Positions 34,909-43,898 of a stretch of 64,000 nt of DNA are shown piece after piece (position 1 is the stretch's first letter; every line of letters starts with the position of its first letter). The notes beneath the pieces were generated by a model that was not told the DNA's origin, made no database searches, and worked only from the letters and a program-made list of their open reading frames with translations. Made by a program: the position numbers and the translations under genes. Source of the stretch: a bacterium (GTDB lineage Bacteria; UBP6; UBA1177; JAKLFG01); assembly GCA_022709425.1 (NCBI GenBank), contig JAKLIW010000005.1, positions 65,422 through 129,421 on the forward strand, read 5' to 3'.

Positions 34909-35318
34909 TGCTTGCTCCGGGTCGCAATGGCGATGTTCTTAAACCCCATCCCTTTCACCGTATCGAGTACCGTCGTTACTTTCCCGTGTGATGCGGCGGT
35001 GTCCCCTTTCACGATAACAACATAGCCTTCGCGCTCGGCAGTGTCAATTTTTCCGAGGAGTTCCTTAAGCATTCCGGGGTCGGTCGCGACATCGTTCACC
35101 CGCAGGGGGCCTTCGGCGGGGATGACGACCTCAAGACGGCGGACATTTTCGACGGTACCGCTGGCGCTTGCCTCGGGGAGGTTTATCTTGATGCCCGATT
35201 CGTGGAGGAAGGAACTGGTAAGAGAGAAGAAGATGAGAAGGGTAAAAAGCACATCGACCAACGGCGCGATATCGATAACGAAATCATGAGGTGATGCCTG
35301 CCGCCGTATTTGTATCAT
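34905..35318 (-). CDS. ExbD/TolR family protein
   Basis: A protein of about 137 residues with one N-terminal membrane helix containing the essential Asp of the family (IDIAPLVDVLFTLLIFF) and a periplasmic domain. ExbD/TolR pairs with ExbB/TolQ to harvest proton motive force. No ExbB/TolQ homologue is encoded next to it or elsewhere in the window. The frame opens upstream, but the ATG at 35318, just after the DUF151 stop, gives the usual N-terminus. Confidence 0.85.
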   Translation of the reverse strand: MIQIRRQASPHDFVIDIAPLVDVLFTLLIFFSLTSSFLHESGIKINLPEASASGTVENVRRLEVVIPAEGPLRVNDVATDPGMLKELLGKIDTAEREGYVVIVKGDTAASHGKVTTVLDTVKGMGFKNIAIATRSKH

Positions 35319-35322
35319 GTCG

Positions 35323-35829
35323 TCACTGAAGGGTCTCTTCTTTTTCGGCGGGGAGCATTTCCTCCTCGGAGAACCAAGGATCGGCAACCACCGCGTCGGC
35401 GGGTCGTTCCTTCATTTCGGGAGGCAGCGGTCGCCGGTAGTATTTCGGTTGTTCAAGGAGATACTCGGCGACCTGTACCGGCACATTGAATTCCATGGCC
35501 AGCAGAACCCCCTCTTTCGGAGAGAGATAAACCGTTTCGACGCGACGATGCGCGCGGAGAACCGCCTGAACGGTCAATTCGCCGGATACGTTCTCTTCAA
35601 GTACTATCCGGGTGATACGCAGGTGACATTGTTCGAGAAGCCGTTTGAGAAGTCCGGCATGGAGATTGCAGCGGTTTATCAGGGTGTTCAGCAGAAAATT
35701 CTTTTCCGCGGCGTCAAGCGATAGGGGGAATACTCGGCCGGTAAGATCGTTTTTCAGCATGAGCAAGGGGAATTTAAGTTCGGCATCGATCGTCAAGCCG
35801 ACGGCCCGCATGGCAATATACTTTTTCAT
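35323..35829 (-). CDS. Bifunctional nuclease (BFN/DUF151) family protein
   Basis: A 168-residue protein whose first 125 residues fit the BFN/DUF151 domain: 'PLLMLKNDLTGRVFPLSLDAAEKNFL', 'LLKRLLEQCHLRITRIVLEE' and 'VYLSPKEGVLLAMEFNVPVQVAEYLL' follow the family's three conserved blocks. The usual D-A-I-A-L segment is changed to E-G-V-L-L, so the activity is uncertain. A charged, Pro-rich tail follows. The ATG overlaps the miaB stop (ATGA); a miaB-DUF151 pair is a known arrangement. Confidence 0.75.
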   Translation of the reverse strand: MKKYIAMRAVGLTIDAELKFPLLMLKNDLTGRVFPLSLDAAEKNFLLNTLINRCNLHAGLLKRLLEQCHLRITRIVLEENVSGELTVQAVLRAHRRVETVYLSPKEGVLLAMEFNVPVQVAEYLLEQPKYYRRPLPPEMKERPADAVVADPWFSEEEMLPAEKEETLQ

Positions 35830-37133
35830 ATACGGATACCTCTCAGGGTGTTCTCAAGGATCTCGGTGACGCGCACCGGCACGAACGAGCCGATGTCGGT
35901 CTGACCGGCGCCGGCGATATGGACTATCTGGTTATGTTCACTGCGTCCCATGACGGTGTCCCCCCGTGGGCTGGGCGATTCGACGAGAACCGTGACGTTC
36001 CTGCCGAGGAATCGCTTTCGGGTCTTCCCCATAATCATCCGCTGCATAGTAAGAAGATGGTTGAGCCGGTCAAGTTTTTCGACTTCGGTTAGTGTTTCGG
36101 GAAATGCCGCCGCTTTTGTGCCGGGCCGTGGAGAATAGACAAAGGCAAAAAGGGTGTCGTAGCGAACCGCTTCTATCAGTGATATCGTCGCCGCGAACTC
36201 ATCCGCGGTCTCGCCGGGAAAGCCGACGATGAAATCTCCCGAAAGCGATATGTCGGGGCAGGTTTCGCGTGCGAGGGCTATCTTCTCAAGATACTGCGCG
36301 GTGGTGTAGCCGCGGTTCATGAGAGCGAGAATACGATCGCTGCCTGCTTGTGCCGGAAGGTGCAGGTAGGGCATGAGCGTCGGTATGCGGGAAAATGTTT
36401 CGGCGAGTGACCGAGTGAAGTCGCGTGGATGGCTGGTCACGAAACGGATACGGGAAAGCCCTGATCGTTCAGCCACAAGATAGAGTAGTCCGGAAAAATC
36501 CAGACCGTTGTCGGGATCACGGTAGCTATTGACATTCTGACCGAGGAGCGTCACCTCTCGGATGCCGCGTGTTGCAAGGGCGCCTATCTCTCGCAATATC
36601 TCATCAGCACTGCGACTTACCTCCGTTCCCCGGACATAGGGAACGATGCAGTAACTGCAGTAGTTATCACAACCATGCATCACGGTGACCGGCGCCGAGA
36701 ATGAACCTTTCCAAAGGGTGTCGTACTGGGAGGGGAAAAGTTCCCGTTCTGCCAATGCTGTCGGCTCATTCAGAACGACCGGAAAAGTACTTCCTTCGGC
36801 CGCATCGGGGATCATTGATTCGTGACCGGGGCCGAAAACACCGTCGATGTAGGGGGCGCGCTCCAGCATCTCCGTCCCCAGTTGCTGTGCGACGCAGCCC
36901 ATCACGAATATGCGCAAAGAACGATCCTTGCGCGCCGGAATAAAGCGACCGGCATAACTGAATACCTTCTGAAGCGGTTTTTCACGCACCGAACAGGTAT
37001 TGATGATGAGCAGGTCGGCTTCCTCCGGAGAGGCGACCGTGTGCCAGCCGCGGGCAACGAGTAAGCCGGCAACACGTTCGGAGTCATACTCGTTCATTTG
37101 ACAGCCGAAGGTATGGATATGGAAGCCGCGCAT
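35826..37133 (-). CDS. miaB: tRNA-2-methylthio-N6-dimethylallyladenosine synthase MiaB
   Basis: A 435-residue radical SAM methylthiotransferase that modifies A37 of tRNAs reading UNN codons. The N-terminal UPF0004 domain has HTFGCQMNEYDSE plus the other two auxiliary-cluster cysteines (NTCSVRE and GCVAQ). The radical SAM motif is CDNYCSYC near 154, and a C-terminal TRAM domain (about 370-430) is present. Length and motifs are standard. It is the first gene of an eight-gene minus-strand run, with a good promoter immediately upstream. Confidence 0.95.
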   Translation of the reverse strand: MRGFHIHTFGCQMNEYDSERVAGLLVARGWHTVASPEEADLLIINTCSVREKPLQKVFSYAGRFIPARKDRSLRIFVMGCVAQQLGTEMLERAPYIDGVFGPGHESMIPDAAEGSTFPVVLNEPTALAERELFPSQYDTLWKGSFSAPVTVMHGCDNYCSYCIVPYVRGTEVSRSADEILREIGALATRGIREVTLLGQNVNSYRDPDNGLDFSGLLYLVAERSGLSRIRFVTSHPRDFTRSLAETFSRIPTLMPYLHLPAQAGSDRILALMNRGYTTAQYLEKIALARETCPDISLSGDFIVGFPGETADEFAATISLIEAVRYDTLFAFVYSPRPGTKAAAFPETLTEVEKLDRLNHLLTMQRMIMGKTRKRFLGRNVTVLVESPSPRGDTVMGRSEHNQIVHIAGAGQTDIGSFVPVRVTEILENTLRGIRI

Positions 37134-37159
37134 CGTGCCTCATGCAAAAGAACGAGGCA

Positions 37160-37187
37160 GTTATACGGAATATGACATACGTGTCAA
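37160..37187 (-). promoter_or_regulatory. Promoter of the miaB operon
   Basis: Minus strand TTGACA, 16 bases, TATAAC, ending 26 bases before the miaB ATG. It lies in the 91-base gap after the kelch-like lipoprotein gene. Confidence 0.8.
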
Positions 37188-37224
37188 TAGAAAAGATATG
37201 GCGGAGGTAAAAACGGGAAAAGGG

Positions 37225-38982
37225 TCAATAGGTGCCGTAAGAGAATCCGCTCACGAGGTAAACATAGCGGGTGCCGAAAAGGAATGCTTGACCGAAATGA
37301 TTCACCGCGACCGGTCCGTCGAGGAACAGGCCCGGATTGTTGATGTCGGTCGATGCGCCGGTTATGCCCGCGCGGGCGGAGGCGACCAGATCGAATCCAT
37401 CGCTACCCGTTTTGGGCGCGGCGCGCACCTCGATGACATATACCTGTTGTTCCACGCGCTTGTCGTAAGAGCGTGCAACAGAATCACCGGTCCCGCAGTT
37501 GAGCGCGGCATACTGTACCGGGAAGCTTTCCGGGGAACTGATAGGCGCCATGTCGGCATACGCACACTTAATGGATGTGCCGTACGAGTTGAGGGTCCAC
37601 GCAAGTTCTCTGGGTTTCGTGCTGTCGCCGACACCGCGGATGACATAGTTGTTCAGGCTGAGGGTAAGATCCGCATCGTTGGCCGACTGAATAAAGCCTG
37701 CCGACGCAACGGCTACCACATCGGCGGTCGGGCCTTTGTTTGCATCGTCCCATGTTATGCGCGTAGCGGCATGTCCCGCCAGGGTGAAGCAGAGGGTCTG
37801 GTCGCCGGAGGTCTGGCAACCGACGCCGGCAATGGCGATGTCGGCCACCCCCGATTCGTCGATGATCTCGGCGAATGATTCCCCATTGTACCCGATAAGG
37901 TCTCTATTGGTGCTGTCGAAGATATTCTTCTTTGCGCCGCCGAAGACCAATATCGCAGGATGCAACACGCCTTCGCCGTCTTTATAAGAAACATCGACCA
38001 TTCCGTGAAGACAGCGGCCCTGTTTCATGGTCTGCCATATCGACGCATTTCCAGCTTTATCGATCTTTATTACCTGCGGAGATGCGGCGCCGGCATCACA
38101 GCCGCCGGAGATATATACTTCTCCACCGATGGTCAGGGCGCGTGCATGCGCTCCTCCCGTGAAGGATCCCCCTTTGGTTTCTATGGAGTTCTTGTCGGGA
38201 TCGAAGAGGTAAACCTTATTATTATAACCGTTCTGAGTAGCGCCGAAGGCGATGACCATCTTCCCGGTGTTTGAGCCGGTCGCGTCGAGAAGGGCAACCA
38301 CATGATCCTTGACCGCTTCCTTCAGGGAGGGGCCTTTTTCAACCTTCAAGTCCTTCGTGCTGATGAAGTTGGTGCTCTTTTCAAAGATCTCGTCGCCGTT
38401 CGAATTAAACACCGCGCCGCCCGCAAGGAACACTCGCCCATCCTTGAAAACGGCCGCGCGGGCGCCGGATGAACCCTCGTCTTCGGGTATGTAGGTCTCG
38501 AGCGAGCTTTTTTCGTTCTGATCGCTGACCAAGCGGACGAAGTCGCCGGCCAAGCCGAGGAAGATGTTGACCTCGAAATTCTTCGTTTCCTCGTAATAGA
38601 TGCCCTCGACGCCGCCGGTCAGTTTGACCTTCTCACGTTCGTTGGTGATCTTGACGAAGAACTTATAATAGCGGTTGGTGCGCAGGGAGCGACTGAATTC
38701 GGTGTCACCCGAGGTCTGGCCGGTGACCGGGAATATCTTGGTCTCGTCGAGCACATAGGGATTGCTCATCTTGTCGGTCGAGAAAACGGTCAGTTCGATC
38801 GAGTCGTTCTTGACGATACAGAAATCATCAACGAAGTCTTCGTATTTCCAGTCGGTCGCACAGTTGTTGATGATGTTTTCGGGCAATTTGAGATTGATCT
38901 TGAAATTGCCGGTATCTTTTTGAGCGCACGCGAACGCAAGCATCGCAACGCTGAAGAGGACGATAGCGTTTACTATTCTCAT
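37225..38982 (-). CDS. Kelch-like repeat lipoprotein, function unknown
   Basis: A 585-residue lipoprotein (lipobox LAFAC, Cys19). From about residue 170 there are repeated beta-blade-like units with Gly-Gly turns (GRVFLAGG, GEVYISGG, AILVFGGA), as in kelch propellers, so a ligand- or protein-binding propeller is likely. Several Cys pairs could form disulfides. The N-terminal 150 residues look like a beta-sandwich but match nothing I recognise. The gene sits 26 bases after a small membrane-protein gene and is probably co-transcribed with it. Confidence 0.78.
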   Translation of the reverse strand: MRIVNAIVLFSVAMLAFACAQKDTGNFKINLKLPENIINNCATDWKYEDFVDDFCIVKNDSIELTVFSTDKMSNPYVLDETKIFPVTGQTSGDTEFSRSLRTNRYYKFFVKITNEREKVKLTGGVEGIYYEETKNFEVNIFLGLAGDFVRLVSDQNEKSSLETYIPEDEGSSGARAAVFKDGRVFLAGGAVFNSNGDEIFEKSTNFISTKDLKVEKGPSLKEAVKDHVVALLDATGSNTGKMVIAFGATQNGYNNKVYLFDPDKNSIETKGGSFTGGAHARALTIGGEVYISGGCDAGAASPQVIKIDKAGNASIWQTMKQGRCLHGMVDVSYKDGEGVLHPAILVFGGAKKNIFDSTNRDLIGYNGESFAEIIDESGVADIAIAGVGCQTSGDQTLCFTLAGHAATRITWDDANKGPTADVVAVASAGFIQSANDADLTLSLNNYVIRGVGDSTKPRELAWTLNSYGTSIKCAYADMAPISSPESFPVQYAALNCGTGDSVARSYDKRVEQQVYVIEVRAAPKTGSDGFDLVASARAGITGASTDINNPGLFLDGPVAVNHFGQAFLFGTRYVYLVSGFSYGTY

Positions 38983-39008
38983 GAGATTCCCTCCTTACGA
39001 TGCCACTA

Positions 39009-39338
39009 TTATTTTTTTGCGCTGTCCCAGACGAGCACATTGCCTTCCGGCGGCTCGGTCTTGGTGGCGAAATAGATGCCGGTGCCGGCGCCGGCGATGA
39101 CGACGATGCTCACCACGGCGATGAACCAAGTGGTCTCATAAAAAGGAACACGTTTGATCTCGGCCATAGAGGCCTCTTTTTGATCGTCGTCCTTCTGTTC
39201 CACTTTACCTTCAAAGTAGAAGTTCTCGCCTACCTTCAGGTTGACGCCGCCGGGGGCCGCCGTTTTGTCCTGCGCGCATAGATTCGAGAAGAAGGCGACC
39301 ACGACCAACATTGCAACGATTTTCACGCCGTAGTTCAT
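39009..39338 (-). CDS. Small exported membrane protein, unknown
   Basis: A 109-residue protein with a signal peptide (about 1-22, ending NLCAQ), a short charged segment, then a second hydrophobic helix (TTWFIAVVSIVVIAGAGTGIYF, about 70-90). A polar tail follows that includes the PPEGN-type spacer often seen before a PEGA-like or lipoprotein partner. The ATG at 39338 is chosen because a signal peptide starts there and a promoter lies 45 bases upstream. It may work with the kelch-like lipoprotein downstream; the function is unknown. Confidence 0.7.
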   Translation of the reverse strand: MNYGVKIVAMLVVVAFFSNLCAQDKTAAPGGVNLKVGENFYFEGKVEQKDDDQKEASMAEIKRVPFYETTWFIAVVSIVVIAGAGTGIYFATKTEPPEGNVLVWDSAKK

Positions 39339-39382
39339 GTTACACCCGCTTTTTATCCAGTAATTCACCAAACTTCGTGTCA

Positions 39383-39411
39383 TGCATAGCACATATGGTA
39401 ATGTGAGTCAA
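39383..39411 (-). promoter_or_regulatory. Promoter of the small membrane protein/kelch lipoprotein pair
   Basis: Minus strand TTGACT, 17 bases, TATGCA; the spacer contains CATATG. It ends 44 bases before the ATG at 39338. Confidence 0.6.
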
Positions 39412-39463
39412 CAAATTTTTTTTCTTATGTCGAAACAAAGCTTAAAAGTCCTTTAACATTCTA

Positions 39464-39865
39464 TTATTGTTGATATTCTACCATAAGATCGGCGATGAGA
39501 GAACGCAGGTTCGTTGTTTTAATATCCGTTGCCGAAAAAAACTTTTTTTCTTGGTACAGTTCGAGAAAATCGACGATGGTCAATGTTCCCTTTGGCGTTG
39601 CCGCCGTATCTGCGGTGGAGAGTTGGTTGGAGATAAGTTTCTTAATCGCTTCTTTGTGTTGTTTAACGATCGCTAGACCGGCGGTCTCCCGATGGAGTGC
39701 TTCGGTCGCTTTCAGGAGGCTTTTCACCGAATGGAAAATGCGTCCCTCGAGGTAAACGAGCGTGGAAATGGCATGTTTGTCGCCCGTCGAGAGAACCTCG
39801 GTCTGAATATGAAATATTTTATTTTTGTGGCGGATATTGGTGTTGAAGCCGGGGAATATCGACAT
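39464..39865 (-). CDS. Conserved hypothetical protein downstream of rpoZ
   Basis: A 133-residue soluble protein. The opening 'FNTNIRHKNKIFHIQTE' resembles a small family found in deltaproteobacteria (F-N-x-N-x-x-x-x-x-x-x-x-H-V-Q-T-E), often near housekeeping genes; I know no function for it. No signal peptide or membrane helix is visible. Its ATG overlaps the rpoZ stop (TGATG), so it is translationally coupled to the omega subunit. It is more AT-rich than most neighbours. Confidence 0.7.
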   Translation of the reverse strand: MSIFPGFNTNIRHKNKIFHIQTEVLSTGDKHAISTLVYLEGRIFHSVKSLLKATEALHRETAGLAIVKQHKEAIKKLISNQLSTADTAATPKGTLTIVDFLELYQEKKFFSATDIKTTNLRSLIADLMVEYQQ

Positions 39866-40125
39866 CAGTCCTGCGCGCCGGAATATTTGCCGATGCGGCG
39901 GCGCCGGAAATGAGGACGCTTGGGCTTTGCTTCGACCCGTTTCAGCACGATCTTGCCGGCCGCGATCTCTCGAAGGGCGATGATCGGTTCTTTGTTGTCC
40001 TTGGTGTTGGGTAATAGTGTCTGTGCCTTGTCGAGGAGTTGGCGGGTCCGTTTAGCCGCGAGGATGATGAGTTCCAGCCGGTTCGGGATGCTCGCCAAGC
40101 AATCTTCTACGGTGACGCGGGCCAT
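39865..40125 (-). CDS. rpoZ: RNA polymerase omega subunit
   Basis: An 86-residue protein starting MARVTVEDCL, followed by 'NRLELIILAAKRTRQL' and 'PIIALREIAAGKI', the three conserved blocks of RpoZ, which aids core polymerase assembly. The tail is basic (KPKRPHFRRRRIGKY), longer and more Arg-rich than in the E. coli protein. The ATG at 40125 behind GAGGGAG is preferred to a start further upstream. Confidence 0.93.
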   Translation of the reverse strand: MARVTVEDCLASIPNRLELIILAAKRTRQLLDKAQTLLPNTKDNKEPIIALREIAAGKIVLKRVEAKPKRPHFRRRRIGKYSGAQD

Positions 40126-40156
40126 GATAGCTCCCTCAAGAAAGTTACGAAGGAGC

Positions 40157-40184
40157 ATACTAGCGGAAAAAACCGAATTTGCAA
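40157..40184 (-). promoter_or_regulatory. Promoter of rpoZ
   Basis: Minus strand TTGCAA, 16 bases, TAGTAT, ending 31 bases before the rpoZ ATG. It lies back to back with the chemoreceptor promoter; the two -35 boxes form the GCAAC/GTTGC inverted repeat at 40181-40199. Confidence 0.6.
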
Positions 40185-40195
40185 CAATTTTTTAG

Positions 40196-40223
40196 TTGCG
40201 AAAAATCGTCGCTTCGTTACACT
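40196..40223 (+). promoter_or_regulatory. Candidate promoter of the chemoreceptor gene
   Basis: TTGCGA, 16 bases, TACACT, 37 bases before the ATG at 40261, which has GGAGAACG as ribosome site. Weaker than the others, and given only because position and spacing fit. Confidence 0.45.
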
Positions 40224-40260
40224 ACTTCTGAATTTTGTTGGCACGGTTTCTCGGAGAACG

Positions 40261-42099
40261 ATGCGCTTGCCCGAACTCACATTCGCCCGGATGCGTTTGA
40301 AGGGAAAATTTTCGCTGACCATCGTGGTCGTTCTCGTGGGGCTAGTGGCCATCGGTTTTACCGCCTATGCCGGTTTCCGCAGTTATGAGCGCGCCTCCGA
40401 GGTGCTGTTCGAGGCGCTCAAAGGATCCAGCGGTGTTCTGGAGAACAAAGCCGAGTTGGCTCTTATCCATAACACCTTATCGCTCCAAATAATGGATGGC
40501 CTCAAGCGGCGCGTCGAAACCGATCCGGAAAAGAGCGCCCTTACCCGCTGGCTCAAGGCGTCGAAAGATTGTGGCGACGTAAAGGGTTGTGATTACTACG
40601 AAAAATTATGGCGCGAGTATCTGGAAAAGGCGCGCGACATCAATAATAAATTTGTGCAGTTCGATCTTTCGCTGGGGGAGTCTCTCGCCGATGCCTACGG
40701 TGAATTCGACCATGAACTTTCGGCGCTGAAACAAGGACGGACAGCGGTCGATATCCGGAAAAGTTCTTTCTATGCGTGGATGCTCAACGAGCGCAAGCAG
40801 GGGGAGTATCCCCAAGAGATCCGCGCCCATTTGGAGCCGATCCGCGAAGCGATAGCGGCGGCGGCAAAGGCCGATGAACGCGGCGACAAGGCGGTCCTGC
40901 AGGAACGATATCGCGACCTGCTGGACGCGATCGATGATGGTCGCGAAGGACTGCAGGAGATCGGCGACCGCAATCTGAAGTTTGCCGCCCTTTTCAAGGA
41001 ACGACTCGGCGATATTTACGGCGAACTCGAGGCAATGTTCTCGGAACGGGTCATGCGCGACATCGATGCCTTGCGTGAGATAAAGGAGACCAAGGAGCGA
41101 CAGGGGAGTTTGCTGACGGTGTTGCTTTTCGGCGTTTCAATATTAGCGTTCGCGGTGGTCTTTCTCATGCTCATGTGGCTGATGCGGACCTCGGTTCGGC
41201 CTATAGTGGCGACCGAACGGAAGTTGCACGAATTGGCTGATCGCGGGGGTGATCTGACCGTGACGCTTGAGGTGCTTTCGGGTGACGAGATCGGTCAGAT
41301 GACGCGTAGCCTCAACGAGTTTCTCGGCAATCTTCGCTCCATTGTGGCGGGGGTCAAACTTGCGGCGGAGGATCTCGCCGGCATATCCTCCACCATATCC
41401 GAAGGGACCAGCGATTCGTCTGCCCGCATCTCCGACGTATCGGTCTATATCGACGACATATCGAGCCGTCTGACCGAAATATCGCGACATCTTTCGGATA
41501 CGGAACGGAGCATGGGTGTGCTTTCCGGGGTCATCATGACCCTTTCCGAGAAATCGGATTCATCGGCGCGGCTCCTGCAGCAGGCGCTCGATTCGATGCG
41601 TGATATCCAGACCGCTTCCGACAAGATACAGAGCGTTACCGAGGTGGTCAACGAGATCGCATTCCAGACCAACCTGCTCGCCCTTAACGCCGCCATCGAA
41701 GCGGCCCGCGCCGGAGAGTACGGCAAGGGCTTCGGGGTGGTCGCCGAAGAGGTGCGGGCGCTTTCTCAAAAGTCGGGCGAGGCGGCCAGCGAGATAAAAT
41801 CGCTCATCGGCAACACCGGGCGCAAGATAGAGACCGGTGCGGCGCTCGTGAAGAACTCGAGCGACGTATTCATCGAGATACTGGAGGAATTCCGCCGCAT
41901 CGTTGAACAGATACGTTCGGTCGCCGCCGAGCTTAAAAAGAATACCGACGGAGTGGCTGATGTCGATCGGGCCGTTAACGGTATCCGCGACACGATGAAC
42001 ACCAATGCCGCGTTCATCGAGGAGATGGCGGCTACGTCGCAGGAGATGGCGACCCATACCGATCGCCTGCGCCGGGATGTAGAGAAATTCAGAGTCTGA
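40261..42099 (+). CDS. Methyl-accepting chemotaxis protein
   Basis: A 612-residue transducer with TM1 at about 17-38, a mainly helical periplasmic sensor domain (about 40-285, four-helix-bundle type), TM2 at about 288-312, HAMP at 313-365 and a cytoplasmic signalling hairpin. The conserved tip 'FQTNLLALNAAIEAARAGE' lies near 465, and 'FGVVAEEVRAL' follows. The frame opens further upstream, but the ATG at 40261 begins the first helix and has a good ribosome site. The ligand is unknown. The genes after it (gpsA, dapB, ecsC-like) are unrelated housekeeping genes. Confidence 0.92.
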   Translation: MRLPELTFARMRLKGKFSLTIVVVLVGLVAIGFTAYAGFRSYERASEVLFEALKGSSGVLENKAELALIHNTLSLQIMDGLKRRVETDPEKSALTRWLKASKDCGDVKGCDYYEKLWREYLEKARDINNKFVQFDLSLGESLADAYGEFDHELSALKQGRTAVDIRKSSFYAWMLNERKQGEYPQEIRAHLEPIREAIAAAAKADERGDKAVLQERYRDLLDAIDDGREGLQEIGDRNLKFAALFKERLGDIYGELEAMFSERVMRDIDALREIKETKERQGSLLTVLLFGVSILAFAVVFLMLMWLMRTSVRPIVATERKLHELADRGGDLTVTLEVLSGDEIGQMTRSLNEFLGNLRSIVAGVKLAAEDLAGISSTISEGTSDSSARISDVSVYIDDISSRLTEISRHLSDTERSMGVLSGVIMTLSEKSDSSARLLQQALDSMRDIQTASDKIQSVTEVVNEIAFQTNLLALNAAIEAARAGEYGKGFGVVAEEVRALSQKSGEAASEIKSLIGNTGRKIETGAALVKNSSDVFIEILEEFRRIVEQIRSVAAELKKNTDGVADVDRAVNGIRDTMNTNAAFIEEMAATSQEMATHTDRLRRDVEKFRV

Positions 42100-42124
42100 C
42101 CAATATCATAAACGGGAGTCGACG

Positions 42125-43144
42125 ATGGGTATGCGTATCGGTGTCCTCGGCGGCGGCAGTTGGGGTAGCGTCATCGCCTCGATGCTCGCCGAGAAGGGCG
42201 AAGAGGTCCTGATCTGGTGCCGCGAACCCGAAGTGGCGGCGAGCATCAACGGTAAACACGAAAATGATATCTTTCTTCCCGGCATCGCCCTGCACCCGAC
42301 GCTTGTGGCGACCGCTGATCCCGAGGAGGCGGTCGCGGGGCGCGATGTCGTTGTCGTGGCGACCCCGGCCCAGCACATGCGCGGCGTTCTCTCGAAGGTG
42401 TCGTACCGATTTCTGCGCGGCAGTCAACTGGTCATCGCCTCGAAAGGGATAGAGAACGGAACGCTCAAACTGATGCATCAGGTGGCCGAGGAATGCGTCC
42501 TCGAGAGCATGCATCACAACATCTTCATCCTGTCGGGTCCGACCTTCGCGCGAGAACTCGGACAGAAAATGCCGTCGGCGGCTGTCGTCGCGGGACTCCA
42601 TCCCGACGGGGCACAGTTCATTCAGCAACTCTTTGCATTGCCCTATTTCCGCGTCTACCGATCGCCCGACGTTATCGGGGTGCAGGTCGGCGGCGCGATA
42701 AAGAATGTCATCGCTATCGGCGTGGGCATCATTGAAGGTATGAAGCTCGGCCGCAATTCGCAGTCGGCCCTCATGACCCGCGCCATCGCCGAAATGACCC
42801 GTCTGGCGGTCAAGATCGGCGCGAACCCGTTCACCATATCGGGACTGTCGGGACTCGGCGACCTTATTCTCACCTGCACCGGCGAGTTGTCGCGCAACCG
42901 GCAGGTGGGTATCCGGATCGGCCGCGGCGAGAAGCTGTCGGACATTCTCGGCGGCATGACGATGGTCGCCGAAGGGGTGCCGACCAGCATTTCGGCCTAC
43001 CAGCTGGCGCAGAAACACGAGGTGCCGATGCCTATCGTCGAATCGGTGTACCGTGTCCTGCACGAAGGAATGAGCGCCAAGGAGGCGATCGCGCCGCTGA
43101 TGTCGCGCAGTCTGAAAGAGGAGATATACGGCTATGGCGAATAA
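42125..43144 (+). CDS. gpsA: Glycerol-3-phosphate dehydrogenase [NAD(P)+]
   Basis: A 339-residue cytosolic enzyme that reduces dihydroxyacetone phosphate to sn-glycerol-3-phosphate for phospholipids. The Rossmann motif is GVLGGGSWGS at the N-terminus; 'SGPTFARELG' and 'GGAIKNVIAIGVGI' (catalytic Lys region) are present. Length is as expected. It overlaps the start of dapB by 11 bases. Confidence 0.95.
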   Translation: MGMRIGVLGGGSWGSVIASMLAEKGEEVLIWCREPEVAASINGKHENDIFLPGIALHPTLVATADPEEAVAGRDVVVVATPAQHMRGVLSKVSYRFLRGSQLVIASKGIENGTLKLMHQVAEECVLESMHHNIFILSGPTFARELGQKMPSAAVVAGLHPDGAQFIQQLFALPYFRVYRSPDVIGVQVGGAIKNVIAIGVGIIEGMKLGRNSQSALMTRAIAEMTRLAVKIGANPFTISGLSGLGDLILTCTGELSRNRQVGIRIGRGEKLSDILGGMTMVAEGVPTSISAYQLAQKHEVPMPIVESVYRVLHEGMSAKEAIAPLMSRSLKEEIYGYGE

Positions 43145-43898
43145 CAATACCCGTCGGATAGCGCTCATCGGCGCCTGCGGACGCATGGGCCGGGCGCTGG
43201 CCGTGAGGTTCGCCGGTGCGGGGTTCGCCTTGTTGCCGATCGAATCATCGGGGCATCCGGCACAGGGCAAGGATCACGGTGTCGCCTGCGACATGGCGCC
43301 GACGGGCGTCATGGTCACGACGGTCGATGACCCCGCCGTGGCCGCGTGCGCCGCGGTGGTCGATTTCGGATCGCCCGAGAGTTTCCGACAGGCGCTCGCC
43401 GCTGCACTTGCCGCCGGGATACCGTTCCTTTCCGGTACGACCGGACTCACCGACGCCGACCGTGTCCTCATGATGACGGCGGCGAAAAAGATACCGGTGT
43501 TCCATAGCGCCAACATGAGCTACGGTGTGGCGGCGCTGGCCGAGATATTGCCCCGGCTCGCGCGGCTCACGGCTCACATGGATGTGGGGATCGTCGAGAC
43601 ACATCACAACCGCAAGAAGGATGCTCCCTCGGGCACGGCGCTCCGTTTAGGCGAGATCATCGCGGCCGAACGGCAGACGAAGGATATCGATATTCACGCG
43701 CTACGCGGCGGTGATGTTGTCGGCGAGCATACCATTACTTTCTTCGGCGACGGCGAACGGATAGAGCTGACCCACCGTGCCCACAGCCGCGAGATATTCG
43801 CCGCCGGCGCGGTGCAGGCGCTCGTTTGGCTGATCGCCCGGAAGGGCGGCCCGGGACTCTTCTCGATGGCCGATGTGGTACGGGACACAGCCCGATGA
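43134..43898 (+). CDS. dapB: 4-hydroxy-tetrahydrodipicolinate reductase
   Basis: A 254-residue enzyme of the lysine/diaminopimelate pathway. The N-terminal nucleotide-binding motif is GACGRMGRAL, and the catalytic region has 'ETHHNRKKDAPSGTA', the defining DapB signature with the H-H and K-x-D-x-P-S-G-T residues. The C-terminal 'ALRGGDVVGEHTI' and 'ELTHRAHSRE' are also typical. It overlaps gpsA and shares an ATGA with the next gene. Confidence 0.95.
   Translation: MANNNTRRIALIGACGRMGRALAVRFAGAGFALLPIESSGHPAQGKDHGVACDMAPTGVMVTTVDDPAVAACAAVVDFGSPESFRQALAAALAAGIPFLSGTTGLTDADRVLMMTAAKKIPVFHSANMSYGVAALAEILPRLARLTAHMDVGIVETHHNRKKDAPSGTALRLGEIIAAERQTKDIDIHALRGGDVVGEHTITFFGDGERIELTHRAHSREIFAAGAVQALVWLIARKGGPGLFSMADVVRDTAR

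Noticed and set aside
40238..40253. TTGGCACGG, like a sigma-54 -24 element, before the chemoreceptor
   Set aside because: The -12 position reads CTCG instead of TTGC at the required spacing, so it is unlikely to be a sigma-54 promoter.
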